Source of the DNA: Pseudomonas sp. RIT409
GTDB taxonomy: Bacteria > Pseudomonadota > Gammaproteobacteria > Pseudomonadales > Pseudomonadaceae
Reading direction: 5' to 3'
Assembly: GCF_003052515.2 (NCBI RefSeq)
Contig: NZ_QARE02000016.1
Span: forward strand, 62,001 to 126,000
Length of the DNA: 64,000 bases
This document shows positions 8,032 to 16,765 of the stretch, in pieces; positions within the stretch are counted from its first letter, which is position 1, and each line of letters begins with the position of its first letter. The notes below the pieces were generated by a model, which searched no databases, was not told the DNA's origin, and saw nothing but the letters and a program-made list of their open reading frames with translations. A program made the translations under genes and the position numbers.

Positions 8032-8934
8032 TCAATGGCGGCCTGTTACGTCTTTGAGTGCCGCGTGCAGATCGGTGAATCGGAAAGTGTATCCGGCGTC
8101 CATCAGCCGGCTCGGCCGGGCGCGCTGACCGCCCAGAAGCAGTATCGACAGTTCGCCCATCAGCAATCGCAAGGCAAATGCCGGCATGGGCATGAACGCT
8201 GGCCGTTGCAAGATCGAACCCAGCGTCTTGGCGAAATCGCGATTGCGAACCGGTGCGGGCGCGCAGGCATTATAAGGGCCTTGGGCTTGTTCACGGTTCA
8301 AGAGAAAATCAATCACCGCGATTTGATCGTCGATGTGAACCCAGGGCATCCATTGCCGTCCGCTGCCGATGGGCCCGCCGAGTCCGAGCTTGAAAGGAGG
8401 CAGTAGGCGCTGCACCATTCCACCGTCGGCGCTGAGCACCAGGCCGGTTCGAAGCAGTACGACGCGTATGCCCAAGGTTTCAGCTCGCTGGGCAGTTTCT
8501 TCCCACGCGATGCACAGACGGCTCGCGAAGTCCTCACTGACGGGAGGCGAGTTCTCGTCGAGATCGCGCTCGCCACCATCGCCATACCAGCCAACCGCAG
8601 AGCCCGAAATCAGGACAGCGGATTTTTGCTGCCGCCGCTCCAGCCAAGTGATGAGCCGTTCTGTCAACGTAATGCGGCTGTCCCACAACAAGCGTTTGCG
8701 CTTGCGAGTCCAGGGTCTGTCGGCAATGGGTGCGCCTGCCAGATTGATCACGGCGTCGACCGGCTGATCGCCGACTTCGTCCAGGTGACCGACGCCCCGG
8801 ATGCCTGCACCGCACAAACGCGGCACCTCGGCAGGCTTACGGCTCAAAACGGTCAGTTGATGACCCTGATCGCGCCAGTGTCGACACAGGCGACGACCTA
8901 TCAAACCTGTACCGCCGGTCAGCAAGATGTGCAT
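8032..8934 (-). CDS. TIGR01777 family epimerase-like oxidoreductase
   Basis: A 300-residue extended short-chain dehydrogenase-like protein related to E. coli YfcH. The N-terminal Rossmann motif GGTGLIG is at residues 7-13, SGSAVGWYG carries the tyrosine region, and the C-terminal part (PMPAFALRLLMGE) matches the DUF1731 tail of the family. The substrate is unknown. It is 14 bp upstream of hemH on the same strand, the order seen in other pseudomonads, and is divergent from the FAD oxidoreductase gene at 9234. Confidence 0.88.
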   Translation of the reverse strand: MHILLTGGTGLIGRRLCRHWRDQGHQLTVLSRKPAEVPRLCGAGIRGVGHLDEVGDQPVDAVINLAGAPIADRPWTRKRKRLLWDSRITLTERLITWLERRQQKSAVLISGSAVGWYGDGGERDLDENSPPVSEDFASRLCIAWEETAQRAETLGIRVVLLRTGLVLSADGGMVQRLLPPFKLGLGGPIGSGRQWMPWVHIDDQIAVIDFLLNREQAQGPYNACAPAPVRNRDFAKTLGSILQRPAFMPMPAFALRLLMGELSILLLGGQRARPSRLMDAGYTFRFTDLHAALKDVTGRH

Positions 8935-9162
8935 GTCGGTAATCCTCGCGTGGCGTTCATCGCAATTCAGTAGTCTATTTCTTCACACACCCTGCGCATT
9001 CAGACGCGGCGAGCAGTGAAACTTTAGGCCACGTTATTGAGCAGCGCTGGAGACATACGTTCGATCTCACCCGTTCGCTCCATTGAACGAATCGGATGAC
9101 ATGTCAGACTCAATATGGACCGCGACGGCGGCCTGCGCCCTGGACGCCGTAGGGCGATAAGT

Positions 9163-9186
9163 TATACCGGAAAACAGCATTGTACA
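9163..9186 (+). promoter_or_regulatory. Candidate LitR box upstream of the FAD oxidoreductase gene
   Basis: TATACC-N12-TGTACA. This matches the class II LitR operator form T(G/A)TACA-N12-TGTACA at all but one position. It lies 48 bp before the ATG at 9234, within the 299 bp divergent intergenic region. Confidence 0.5.
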
Positions 9187-9233
9187 GGTTTTGACGACGG
9201 CGTAGTCTGTGCAGACAAGGTTACGAGGCTCCT

Positions 9234-10220
9234 ATGACTGTACCCATCGCAATCATCGGTACCGGCATCGCCGGACTCTCAGCTGCCCGAGCGCTTCATG
9301 CTGCCGGGCACAGCGTTCACCTCTTCGACAAGAGCCGCGGCAGTGGCGGGCGCATGTCCAGCAAGCGCAGCGACGCGGGCGCACTGGACATGGGCGCGCA
9401 GTACTTCACAACCCGAGATCGCCGCTTCGCCAAAGTGGTCCAGCAATGGCAGGCTGAGGGCCATGTCGCTGAGTGGGCCCCGGTGCTCTACAACTTTCAT
9501 GGCGGCCAACTGAGCCTCTCCCCGGACGAGCAAGTCCGGTGGGTAGGCAAACCACGCATGAGCGCCATCACCCGGGCGATGCTTGGCGATATGCCGGTTA
9601 CGTTCTCCTGCCGCGTCACCGAGGTTTTTCGAGGCGAGGAGCACTGGCATCTGCTCGACGCCGAAGGTCGCAGCCACGGCCCATTCAGCCAGGTCGTCAT
9701 CGCGATACCCGCGCCCCAGGCGACCACCTTGCTCGCCGCTGCCCCCAAACTGGCGAGTGTCGTGGCGGGCGTGAAAATGGAGCCTACCTGGGCGGTCGCC
9801 ATGGCCTTCGAAACCCCGCTGGACACCCCCATGGAGGGGTGCTTCGTGCAGGACAGCCCGATCGACTGGCTGGCACGCAACCGCAGCAAGCCGGGCCGCG
9901 ACAACACCATGGACACGTGGGTTCTACACGCCACCAGCGCCTGGAGTCGTCAGCATCTGGACATGCCCAAGGAAGTAGTGATCGAACACCTGCATGGAGC
10001 TTTCGCCGAGATGGTCAGCTGCGCAATGCCAGCGCCCGCCTTTACTCTTGCGCATCGATGGCTGTACGCGCGGCCGGCGGGCGGACGGGAAGTGGGCGCG
10101 CTGTCCGATCCGGATCTGGGTCTATACGTGTGCGGCGACTGGTGCCTGTCAGGCCGCGTCGAGGGCGCGTGGCTCAGCGGCCAGGAGGCAGCTCGTCGCT
10201 TGCTCGATCACTTGAAATGA
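9234..10220 (+). CDS. FAD/NAD(P)-dependent amine-oxidase-like oxidoreductase
   Basis: A 328-residue flavoprotein of the renalase/amine-oxidase-like type. The N-terminus has the dinucleotide-binding motif I-I-G-T-G-I-A-G-L-S with the acidic end at LFDKSRG, followed by GGRMSSKR and LDMGAQYFT, which are standard for this group; the C-terminal GLYVCGDWCLSGRVEGAWLSG closes the FAD site. The substrate is unknown. It heads the probable light-response cluster, has a LitR-like box upstream, and overlaps the next gene by four bases. The divergent TIGR01777 gene shares the intergenic region. Confidence 0.88.
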   Translation: MTVPIAIIGTGIAGLSAARALHAAGHSVHLFDKSRGSGGRMSSKRSDAGALDMGAQYFTTRDRRFAKVVQQWQAEGHVAEWAPVLYNFHGGQLSLSPDEQVRWVGKPRMSAITRAMLGDMPVTFSCRVTEVFRGEEHWHLLDAEGRSHGPFSQVVIAIPAPQATTLLAAAPKLASVVAGVKMEPTWAVAMAFETPLDTPMEGCFVQDSPIDWLARNRSKPGRDNTMDTWVLHATSAWSRQHLDMPKEVVIEHLHGAFAEMVSCAMPAPAFTLAHRWLYARPAGGREVGALSDPDLGLYVCGDWCLSGRVEGAWLSGQEAARRLLDHLK

Positions 10221-10432
10221 ATCGTCTGACTCCTCGCAAATTGCTGCTGTCGAAGTGGACAGCAGCCCATCCGCGGCACCGTGAGAAACATTTTCTAGTC
10301 ACTGAACTCTTCTGCGATGAAGAAGGCACCGTACTGGAAATCGAACTTCAAGCCGTATTGACCAAACGCAGCCAGCGCTTGGCTTGGCAAACTCTGCAAG
10401 ATGACCAGCAGTGGCTGATGGGCTGGAAGTGA
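10217..10432 (+). CDS. TIGR02450 family Trp-rich small protein
   Basis: A 71-residue protein with the conserved KLLLSKWTA and REKHFLVTE segments and a WQTLQDDQQWLMGWK tail; three of its four tryptophans are in the last third. The function of the family is not known, but it is often found beside photolyase or photoreceptor genes. The ATG overlaps the stop of the oxidoreductase gene (ATGA), so the two are co-translated. Confidence 0.85.
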   Translation: MNRLTPRKLLLSKWTAAHPRHREKHFLVTELFCDEEGTVLEIELQAVLTKRSQRLAWQTLQDDQQWLMGWK

Positions 10433-10481
10433 CCGGCCGCTGAACGTCCTGCTGAATGTTCACCTTTCCCACGAAAAAGGT

Positions 10482-10555
10482 TGTACAAATCGTTTGACTT
10501 GTACAACTCAATTCTTATGATGACCAGAAGTTGTACAGCGGGTTGAGGCTGTACA
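10482..10555 (+). promoter_or_regulatory. Promoter with two TGTACA-N12-TGTACA operators (LitR boxes)
   Basis: Box 1 is TGTACA-N12-TGTACA at 10482-10505 and box 2 the same at 10532-10555, centres 50 bp apart. Between them lies a sigma70-type promoter: TTGACT at 10494-10499, a 16 bp gap, TATGAT at 10516-10521. Box 1 covers the -35 region and spacer, box 2 falls just after the start point: a repressor layout. The predicted transcript covers the DUF523 protein, LitR, photolyase and NTF2-like genes. Confidence 0.8.
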
Positions 10556-10594
10556 AGATGCCGTCGAGATCGCGAGCCTGACGAGATTTGATCC

Positions 10595-11575
10595 ATGCGT
10601 AAGCCCCCAGAGCCATCGCCAGAACTGAAAGCTAAACCCAAACTGGGCGTCAGTGCCTGCCTGATGGGGGTTGAAGTGCGCTACAACGGCGGTCACAAGG
10701 AATCCCACCTGCTGACCCGAGCCCTCAACGAGCATTTCGACTTCGTCCCCGCCTGTCCGGAAGTCGCCATTGGCCTGGGCATCCCTCGGGAGACGATTCG
10801 GCTGGTGGGCGACCCTCATCATCCCCAAGCCGTCGGCACCGTCCACGCAGACTTGAATGTCACGCAGCCTCTGGCCGATTACGGTCGCCACATGGCCAAG
10901 GCCATGGACGGTATAAGCGGCTATATCTTCATGCAGAAATCCCCCTCCTGCGGCCTGGAGCGGGTCAAGGTCTACCGCGATAACGGTGCTCCGTTCGAAG
11001 AAGGCGGCCGCGGGATTTATGCCCAGGCATTCTGTGACCAACACCCCGATTTACCGGTGGAGGAAGACGGCCGATTGAATGACCCGGTTCTGCGTGAGAA
11101 TTTCATCACGCGCGTATTTGCGTATGCAGCTTGGCAGCAGTTGATCAGAGAAGGGATCAGCCGTCGCGCGCTGACCGAGTTTCACTCGCGCTACAAATAC
11201 CAGCTGATGGCCAGTGATCCGGTGCAGTACAAAGCCCTGGGCAGTTTGTTGGGCCACATGGGCCGCAGCGACCCGTCCGAGATTGCCCCCCGTTACTTCA
11301 GTGCTTTGATGAACGCGCTGAAAAAGCCGGCTACGCGGCGCACTCATACCAATGTGCTCCAGCATCTGTGCGGTTACCTGCGCGAGACACTCGGCACGTC
11401 GGACAAACAGGAGCTGCAAGGCCTGATCAGCCAGTACCGTGAGGGGATCGTGCCGCTGGTCGTCCCCCTGACCTTGCTCAAACATCACTTTCGTCAACAC
11501 CCGGACCCGTACATCGCAATACAGGTGTACCTGCAACCTCACCCGGAAAACCTTAGCCTGCGTAACGCCATCTGA
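10595..11575 (+). CDS. DUF523/DUF1722 fusion protein (YbgA-like C-terminus)
   Basis: A 326-residue two-domain protein. The N-terminal half is DUF523, related to thiouracil desulfurases, with cysteines C22 (SACLMG), C54 (PACPE) and C119 (SPSCG) placed as expected for a [4Fe-4S] cluster. The C-terminal half (about 170-320) is DUF1722, as in E. coli YbgA, with FHSRYKYQLMA and LGHMG. Such fusions often neighbour photolyase genes. It is the first gene after the double LitR operator and is separated from litR by only three bases, so it is part of that operon. The reaction is unknown; a role in handling damaged or sulfur-modified pyrimidines is only an inference. Confidence 0.88.
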   Translation: MRKPPEPSPELKAKPKLGVSACLMGVEVRYNGGHKESHLLTRALNEHFDFVPACPEVAIGLGIPRETIRLVGDPHHPQAVGTVHADLNVTQPLADYGRHMAKAMDGISGYIFMQKSPSCGLERVKVYRDNGAPFEEGGRGIYAQAFCDQHPDLPVEEDGRLNDPVLRENFITRVFAYAAWQQLIREGISRRALTEFHSRYKYQLMASDPVQYKALGSLLGHMGRSDPSEIAPRYFSALMNALKKPATRRTHTNVLQHLCGYLRETLGTSDKQELQGLISQYREGIVPLVVPLTLLKHHFRQHPDPYIAIQVYLQPHPENLSLRNAI

Positions 11576-11578
11576 CTT

Positions 11579-12517
11579 ATGAACGACCACAACACCGAAG
11601 CCCTCGACGACGATCCGCAAGCCTACGCTGAAGCCTTGGAGGGCGGCTGGCTGCCGATCCGTGAAGTGGCGCGCATGACCGGCGTGAACGCCGTCACCCT
11701 GCGAGCCTGGGAGCGGCGCTATGGCCTGATCGTCCCCCATCGCACGCCCAAGGGGCACCGCCTGTACAGCACGGCTCATGTGGACCGAGTACTGGCCATT
11801 CTCACCTGGCTCAACCGCGGCGTTTCCGTCAGTCAGGTCAAGCAACTGCTCGACAGCCAGCAGACGCCACCTCCGAGCGTCGAGAGCGACTGGGACCCGT
11901 TGCGCCAGAATCTGATGCAAGCGATCACCACGCTGTCGGAGCGACGGTTGGACGACACCGTCAACCAGGCCATGTCGCTCTACCCACCACGCACACTTTG
12001 CGAACAGTTGCTCTTTCCTCTTCTCAATGCCCTTGAACAGCGCTGGCAAGGGCAGTTCGGGGCTCAACTGGAACGCGCGTTCTTCTATTCATGGTTGCGT
12101 AGCAAGTTCGGCGCACGCCTTTACCACAACAACCGTCAGGTCAATGGCACACCGCTGTTGCTGCTCAACCAATCCGACGCCCCCATGGAGCCACACCTGT
12201 GGCTGACGGCGTGGCTGATCAGCAGCGCTGATTTCCCGGTGGAAGTCTTCGATTGGCCGCTGCCTGTCGGCGAGCTGGGGCTGGCGTGCGAACACCTCAA
12301 GCCTCGAGCAGTGCTTTTGTATTCCAGCAAGCCGCTGAATCTCACGCAGTTGCCCCGACTGCTGAGCAACGTCGACTGCCCGAAATTGATCATAGGGCCT
12401 TGCGTCCGCATTCACGGGGAGGAATGGAGCAGCACCGTAAATGACATCGACGGGCTGACGCTCGCAGAAGATCCACTGGGCGCTTACGCCGCGCTGCAGC
12501 GTCTGGACCTCATTTAA
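11579..12517 (+). CDS. litR: MerR-family regulator, probable class II LitR photosensor
   Basis: A 312-residue regulator with a MerR winged helix at about 22-90 (REVARMTGVNAVTLRAWERRYGL, then PKGHRLYS). The remaining 220 residues have the general size of a B12-binding sensor region but lack the D-x-H-x2-G cobalamin motif, as in class II LitR of Pseudomonas, which represses photolyase-type genes in the dark without B12. The neighbouring photolyase and the two TGTACA-N12-TGTACA boxes fit this. It probably represses its own operon. The start at 11579 is three bases after the previous stop. Confidence 0.8.
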   Translation: MNDHNTEALDDDPQAYAEALEGGWLPIREVARMTGVNAVTLRAWERRYGLIVPHRTPKGHRLYSTAHVDRVLAILTWLNRGVSVSQVKQLLDSQQTPPPSVESDWDPLRQNLMQAITTLSERRLDDTVNQAMSLYPPRTLCEQLLFPLLNALEQRWQGQFGAQLERAFFYSWLRSKFGARLYHNNRQVNGTPLLLLNQSDAPMEPHLWLTAWLISSADFPVEVFDWPLPVGELGLACEHLKPRAVLLYSSKPLNLTQLPRLLSNVDCPKLIIGPCVRIHGEEWSSTVNDIDGLTLAEDPLGAYAALQRLDLI

Positions 12518-12526
12518 GGAGCGACC

Positions 12527-13972
12527 ATGCAATTGTTCTGGCTGCGCACCGATCTGCGTACACATGACAATACGGCACTGAATGCTGCAATGAAGCAAGG
12601 TCCGACCGTTGCTGCATTCATGATCAGCCCGGAACAATGGCGCCGCCACGACGAGGCTTCATGCAAGGTGGATTTCTGGCTGCGTAATCTGGCGGTGCTG
12701 AAGGACAGCCTGAAGGCGTTGAACATACCGCTGCTCATCGTGAATGCCGACACCTGGGATAAGGCCCCGCAAGCCTTGCTGGAGTTATGCCAGACCCACG
12801 GAATCGAACACGTGCACGTCAATGAAGAATACGGGGTCAATGAGGAAAAACGCGATAAGGCCGTCGAAGCGATGCTGGACAAACACGGCATTGGCTTCGA
12901 TCGCTACCTGGACCAGTTGCTCTTCAAGCCCGGCAGTGTGCTGACCAAAAGTGGCAATTACTTCAAGGTCTATACCCAGTTCCGCAAGGTCTGCTACGAG
13001 CGTCTGCACCACTCAATCCCCTCGGTCGCCAGGCTGCACAAGCCACAGGCGGCGGTGCGCATCAAGAGCGACGACATCCCGAAGCAGGTGAAAGGGTTCA
13101 AGCAGCCCTCCGAGGCGCTGCGCAACCGCTGGCCGGCTGGAGAGGACGAAGCGCGCAAGCGGCTGGCGCAGTTCACCGACGATCAAGTGCATCATTACGA
13201 GGACGAGCGCGACTTCCCCGCTCGCCCAGGCACCAGCCAGTTGTCAGCGTATCTCGCGGCGGGTGTGGTGTCTGCGCGGCAGTGCCTGCACGCTGCACTG
13301 AGCAGCAATAATGGCGAGTTCGAGACCGGCAACGTCGGTGCCGTGACCTGGATCAATGAGCTGTTATGGCGTGAGTTCTATAAACACGTACTGGTGGGTT
13401 TCCCTCGGGTGTCCCGCCACAGGGCCTTCCGGCCGGAAACCGAGGCGTTGAAATGGCGTCACGCACCCAAGGACCTCCAGGCCTGGCAAGAAGGGCGTAC
13501 CGGGCTGCCCATCGTCGATGCAGCAATGCGTCAGTTGTTGGAGACCGGTTGGATGCACAACCGCCTGCGCATGATCACGGCGATGTTCCTGACCAAAAAC
13601 CTGCTGATCGACTGGCGGGAAGGTGAGCGCTTCTTCATGCAGCACCTGATCGACGGGGATCTGGCGGCCAATAACGGCGGATGGCAGTGGAGCTCGTCGA
13701 CTGGTACGGACTCTTCACCCTACTTCCGCATTTTCAACCCGATCAGCCAGTCCGAACGCTTCGACCCCCAGGGTGTGTTCATCAAGCAGTGGGTGCCGGA
13801 ACTGAGTGAGCTGAACAAACGCGACATTCATGATCCCTCGGCGCTGAGCGGGCTGTTTGGGGTCGAGGGCTACCCCTCCCCCATCGTGGATTTGAAAGCG
13901 AGCCGCGAGCGAGCGCTTGCAGCATTCAAGTCTCTGCCTCACCGCCATGCGGAGGCGCTTGATCATGAGTGA
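12527..13972 (+). CDS. phrB: Deoxyribodipyrimidine photolyase
   Basis: A class I CPD photolyase of 481 residues that splits UV-induced pyrimidine dimers with blue light. The N-terminal antenna domain starts MQLFWLRTDLRTHDN, the FAD domain has WINELLWREFYKH, and the hallmark NNGGWQWSSSTGTDSSPYFR with FNPISQSERFDPQG binds FAD and carries tryptophans of the electron chain. It sits nine bases after litR with GGAG upstream and overlaps the next gene by eight bases. Control by LitR is inferred from the operator upstream of the operon. Confidence 0.95.
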   Translation: MQLFWLRTDLRTHDNTALNAAMKQGPTVAAFMISPEQWRRHDEASCKVDFWLRNLAVLKDSLKALNIPLLIVNADTWDKAPQALLELCQTHGIEHVHVNEEYGVNEEKRDKAVEAMLDKHGIGFDRYLDQLLFKPGSVLTKSGNYFKVYTQFRKVCYERLHHSIPSVARLHKPQAAVRIKSDDIPKQVKGFKQPSEALRNRWPAGEDEARKRLAQFTDDQVHHYEDERDFPARPGTSQLSAYLAAGVVSARQCLHAALSSNNGEFETGNVGAVTWINELLWREFYKHVLVGFPRVSRHRAFRPETEALKWRHAPKDLQAWQEGRTGLPIVDAAMRQLLETGWMHNRLRMITAMFLTKNLLIDWREGERFFMQHLIDGDLAANNGGWQWSSSTGTDSSPYFRIFNPISQSERFDPQGVFIKQWVPELSELNKRDIHDPSALSGLFGVEGYPSPIVDLKASRERALAAFKSLPHRHAEALDHE

Positions 13973-14390
13973 ATTTCTGCGTGATCACACTCGGCGCTTC
14001 GCCGCTCTGACCAAAGACAATCTGGACCTTCTCGACGAGCTGTACAGCGACGACATCGCGTTTACCGATCCGCTGCATGAGGTTCATGGCCTTCCAGGCC
14101 TGCGGGAGTATTTCACCGGGCTTTACGCGACCATGGGCGATCGTCGCTTCGAGTTCCATGCGTTCGATCAGGTCCGGGATGGCAAGGGCTATGTCCGCTG
14201 GACCATGACTTATCAGCATCCACGCCTCAATCAAGGTGCCATGATTTCGGTCAGCGGTTGCTCACACTTGCTGTGGACCGATAACAAGGTCTTCCAGCAT
14301 CGGGATTACTTCGACGCAGGAGCGCTGTTCTACGAGCACTTGCCGGTGATGGGCAGGATGGTTGGCTGGTTCAAGAGGCGGCTGAGATGA
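13965..14390 (+). CDS. NTF2-like (SnoaL-type) protein
   Basis: A 141-residue cone-shaped-fold protein: long first helix (LDLLDELYSDDIAFTDPLHEVHG), followed by the strands of the NTF2 fold. Such proteins bind small hydrophobic ligands or catalyse simple isomerisations; here the ligand is unknown. It is a usual companion of photolyase and lipid-modifying genes in LitR clusters. The ATG lies inside the photolyase C-terminus, eight bases of overlap, so it is translationally coupled. I start at MSEFLRDHTRR; the open frame further upstream lies inside phrB. Confidence 0.82.
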   Translation: MSEFLRDHTRRFAALTKDNLDLLDELYSDDIAFTDPLHEVHGLPGLREYFTGLYATMGDRRFEFHAFDQVRDGKGYVRWTMTYQHPRLNQGAMISVSGCSHLLWTDNKVFQHRDYFDAGALFYEHLPVMGRMVGWFKRRLR

Positions 14391-14467
14391 AAGCCAACGT
14401 TGCTGAAATGCGCTTCGGCTTCAATGTCGAGGGGAGAAATCAAGACAGTCTGACTTGATCTATCACC

Positions 14468-14527
14468 GTGGGAGCGAACTGATGCACGAGAGGCAGGCTG
14501 CCTTCACGCGAATGCATTCGCTCCCAC
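14468..14527. repeat. Inverted repeat, REP-like
   Basis: GTGGGAGCGAACTGATGCA faces TGCATTCGCTCCCAC around a central imperfect hairpin (GAGGCAGGCTGCCTTC). It lies between the convergent NTF2-like and pagL genes and could terminate both, though there is no T tract. Confidence 0.65.
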
Positions 14528-14564
14528 AGATTCCGCAGCAGATGGCCTGCAGAGGATTACAGAC

Positions 14565-15083
14565 TTAGAACGGCATGGTGTAGTGAACCGCGTAGCTCTC
14601 GATGCCGTCGTTGTCGCTGGTCAGGCCACCGTTGGAGTAGTGAGTGGCACGCAGGCCCACTTCATGACCACCGGCAAAGCGCAGGCCGAAGCCGATACGG
14701 TCTTCGAACTGGAATGCGCTACCCAGTTTGTTGCCTTCGACTTCAGTGCGCTGGAAGACCGCCGCACCGATACCCGCTTCGATATAAGGTTTGACGCTGT
14801 CTCCGGCAAACTCATAAACGAACACCGGGGAGAACGAAAGGCTGTTATTGCTCGCGTTCTTGTCGCCTTCCCAATGGGTATAGGCGCCGCTCCAATAACC
14901 GGTCAGACGACCGACGCCGGTTTGCCACCAGCTTTTATCCCAATCAAATTGCGCGCCCAGACGATAGGTCATCGTCGATTCCCCGGTATGACCTACCGAG
15001 AACTCGACGCCATCGGCTTGAGCGATAGCGCTTTGCCCCGTTAATGCAGCCGCAATCGCAGCCAAACAAAACAGTCGCTTCAT
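14565..15083 (-). CDS. pagL: Lipid A 3-O-deacylase PagL
   Basis: An outer-membrane beta-barrel enzyme that removes the 3-O acyl chain from lipid A. The precursor has 172 residues with a signal peptide (MKRLFCLAAIAAALTGQSAIAQA). The catalytic triad is visible in the last strands: H148 and S150 in RATHYSN and E162 in DGIESY, the same spacing as His126, Ser128 and Glu140 of the P. aeruginosa enzyme. It ends in phenylalanine, as barrel proteins do. I start at 15083, where AGGA sits at good distance; the in-frame ATG at 15092 has none. Same position as PA4661 in PAO1. Confidence 0.92.
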   Translation of the reverse strand: MKRLFCLAAIAAALTGQSAIAQADGVEFSVGHTGESTMTYRLGAQFDWDKSWWQTGVGRLTGYWSGAYTHWEGDKNASNNSLSFSPVFVYEFAGDSVKPYIEAGIGAAVFQRTEVEGNKLGSAFQFEDRIGFGLRFAGGHEVGLRATHYSNGGLTSDNDGIESYAVHYTMPF

Positions 15084-15194
15084 TTGAAACATCCTATTTT
15101 CGAACGCCGTTAGAAATTTTTGTATCAACAGAGAGCTGTAGAAATCCGTCGGTGAACATAAGTTCAGCCGAAACCAGTCCAATTCACGTTTTTT

Positions 15195-16013
15195 TCACGA
15201 AGCGAAGAATCTCACACTGTCAGATTTTTTCCATAGCATCGGTAGGATGTTTCTGAAATTTTCTGGACTTCCACTCGTCCAGAACTGGGTTTCCCGCGCA
15301 TTGGCCGACGAAAGGAGATCATGCTGACTCAACAGGCGTTGCAACTGGCGCGCTACAGCGGCACCCGTATCGATCAGCGTGATCGACATCGGAATCATGT
15401 CCCGCAAAAGAGGCTTAAGGAAAGGGTAGTGGGTACAGCCCAATATGATCGTGTCACACCCGGCTTCCAGCAGGGGCTGGACATAACCCCACAACAGCTG
15501 GCGAATGGCAGGGCTGAGCAGGTCGCCTGTTTCGATCAACTCTACCAACCCAGGACAGGGCTGGGTCACCACGCGTACGTCAGCAGCGAAGCGGTCCAGT
15601 AACGCGGCGAATTTGGCGCTTTGGAGTGTGCCGGTGGTCGCCAGGACGCCCACCACACCAGTCTGGGTCGCCGCTGCCGCGGGTTTTACAGCCGGCTCCA
15701 TGCCGACCAGCGGCCAGTCGGGATAACGCTCGCGAAGATCGGCCACACCAGCGACCGTGGCCGTATTGCACGCGATCACCAAGGCTTTGGCGCCCTGCTC
15801 GCGGAAAAACTCCGCCATCGTCACGCAACGCTGACGGATGAACTCCGGCGATTTTTCGCCATAGGGGATATGGCCGCAGTCGGCGACATAAAGCAGCGAT
15901 TCGTGAGGCAGCAAGCGATGAATCTCGCCTAGCACCGAGAGCCCGCCTACACCCGAATCGAAAACCCCCACAGGGGCGTCGTTGCCCCTAGCCATGTTCA
16001 AGCGTTCTATCAT
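15195..16013 (-). CDS. murI: Glutamate racemase
   Basis: Makes D-glutamate for peptidoglycan. The 272-residue protein has the two catalytic cysteines, C82 in IACNTAT and C194 in LGCTHYPF, and the GVFDSGVGGLS motif at 17-26. The start at 16013 overlaps the stop of moeB (ATGA); a second possible start, MARGNDAPVG, is six codons further in and would also preserve the fold. It is the last gene of the minus-strand run hemA-prfA-prmC-moeB-murI. Confidence 0.94.
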   Translation of the reverse strand: MIERLNMARGNDAPVGVFDSGVGGLSVLGEIHRLLPHESLLYVADCGHIPYGEKSPEFIRQRCVTMAEFFREQGAKALVIACNTATVAGVADLRERYPDWPLVGMEPAVKPAAAATQTGVVGVLATTGTLQSAKFAALLDRFAADVRVVTQPCPGLVELIETGDLLSPAIRQLLWGYVQPLLEAGCDTIILGCTHYPFLKPLLRDMIPMSITLIDTGAAVARQLQRLLSQHDLLSSANARETQFWTSGSPENFRNILPMLWKKSDSVRFFAS

Positions 16014-16765
16014 TCATGGGCAGTACCACATACGCTGCAGCCCGGATCGCGTTTCACCTTGAGTTCGCGGAATCGCGTGCCCAACGCATCGATCAACAGC
16101 AGACGACCCACGAGGGGCTCACCGAAACCGGCCAGCAGTTTCAAGCCCTCCAACGCTTGTAGACTGCCGACCAAGCCGACGAGCGGGCCGATGACGCCGG
16201 CTTCGCTGCACGTCAATTCGCTGTCGTTGCCGTGCCCATAAAGGCAGTGATAGCAGGGACTCTCGGCGCGGCGCGAATCGAACACCGACAGTTGCCCCTC
16301 GAGGCGGATAGCCGCACCGCTGACCAGCGGCTTACCCGCCGCCACGCACGCCGCATTCACGGCTTCGCGGGTGGTGAAGTTGTCGGAACAGTCGAGCACC
16401 AGATCCACGGCCGCGACGGCAGCCGCGAGGGAATCATCATCCAGTGCCGAACGGTGTGGTACCAGCGTAACGTCGGGGTTGATTGCCTTCAGTCGCGCGA
16501 TGGCGGAATCTACCTTGGCCAGGCCGACGCTCGCGGTGTCGTGAATGATCTGCCGTTGCAGGTTGGTCAGGTCCACCGTATCGAAGTCAGCCAGATGAAG
16601 CTCACCGACGCCGGCCGCAGCCAGATAAAGCGCCACGGGAGAACCCAATCCGCCGACGCCCACGACCAATGCACGGCTGCGTTTGAGGCGCAACTGGCCG
16701 TCGATGTCGACCTGTTGCAAAAGAATCTGCCGGCTGTAACGCAGCAGTTCTTCGTCAGTCAGCAC
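16010..16765 (-). CDS. moeB: Molybdopterin-synthase adenylyltransferase / ThiF-type E1-like enzyme
   Basis: Adenylates the C-terminal glycine of the MoaD sulfur carrier for molybdenum cofactor synthesis. The 251-residue protein has the nucleotide motif VVGVGGLGSP, the NLQRQIIH segment, the DCSDNFTTR loop and two zinc CxxC pairs (CYHC and CSVC). It overlaps prmC by seven bases and murI by four. MoeB and other ThiF-like proteins are close; position between prmC and murI is that of PA4663 (moeB). Confidence 0.9.
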   Translation of the reverse strand: MLTDEELLRYSRQILLQQVDIDGQLRLKRSRALVVGVGGLGSPVALYLAAAGVGELHLADFDTVDLTNLQRQIIHDTASVGLAKVDSAIARLKAINPDVTLVPHRSALDDDSLAAAVAAVDLVLDCSDNFTTREAVNAACVAAGKPLVSGAAIRLEGQLSVFDSRRAESPCYHCLYGHGNDSELTCSEAGVIGPLVGLVGSLQALEGLKLLAGFGEPLVGRLLLIDALGTRFRELKVKRDPGCSVCGTAHE

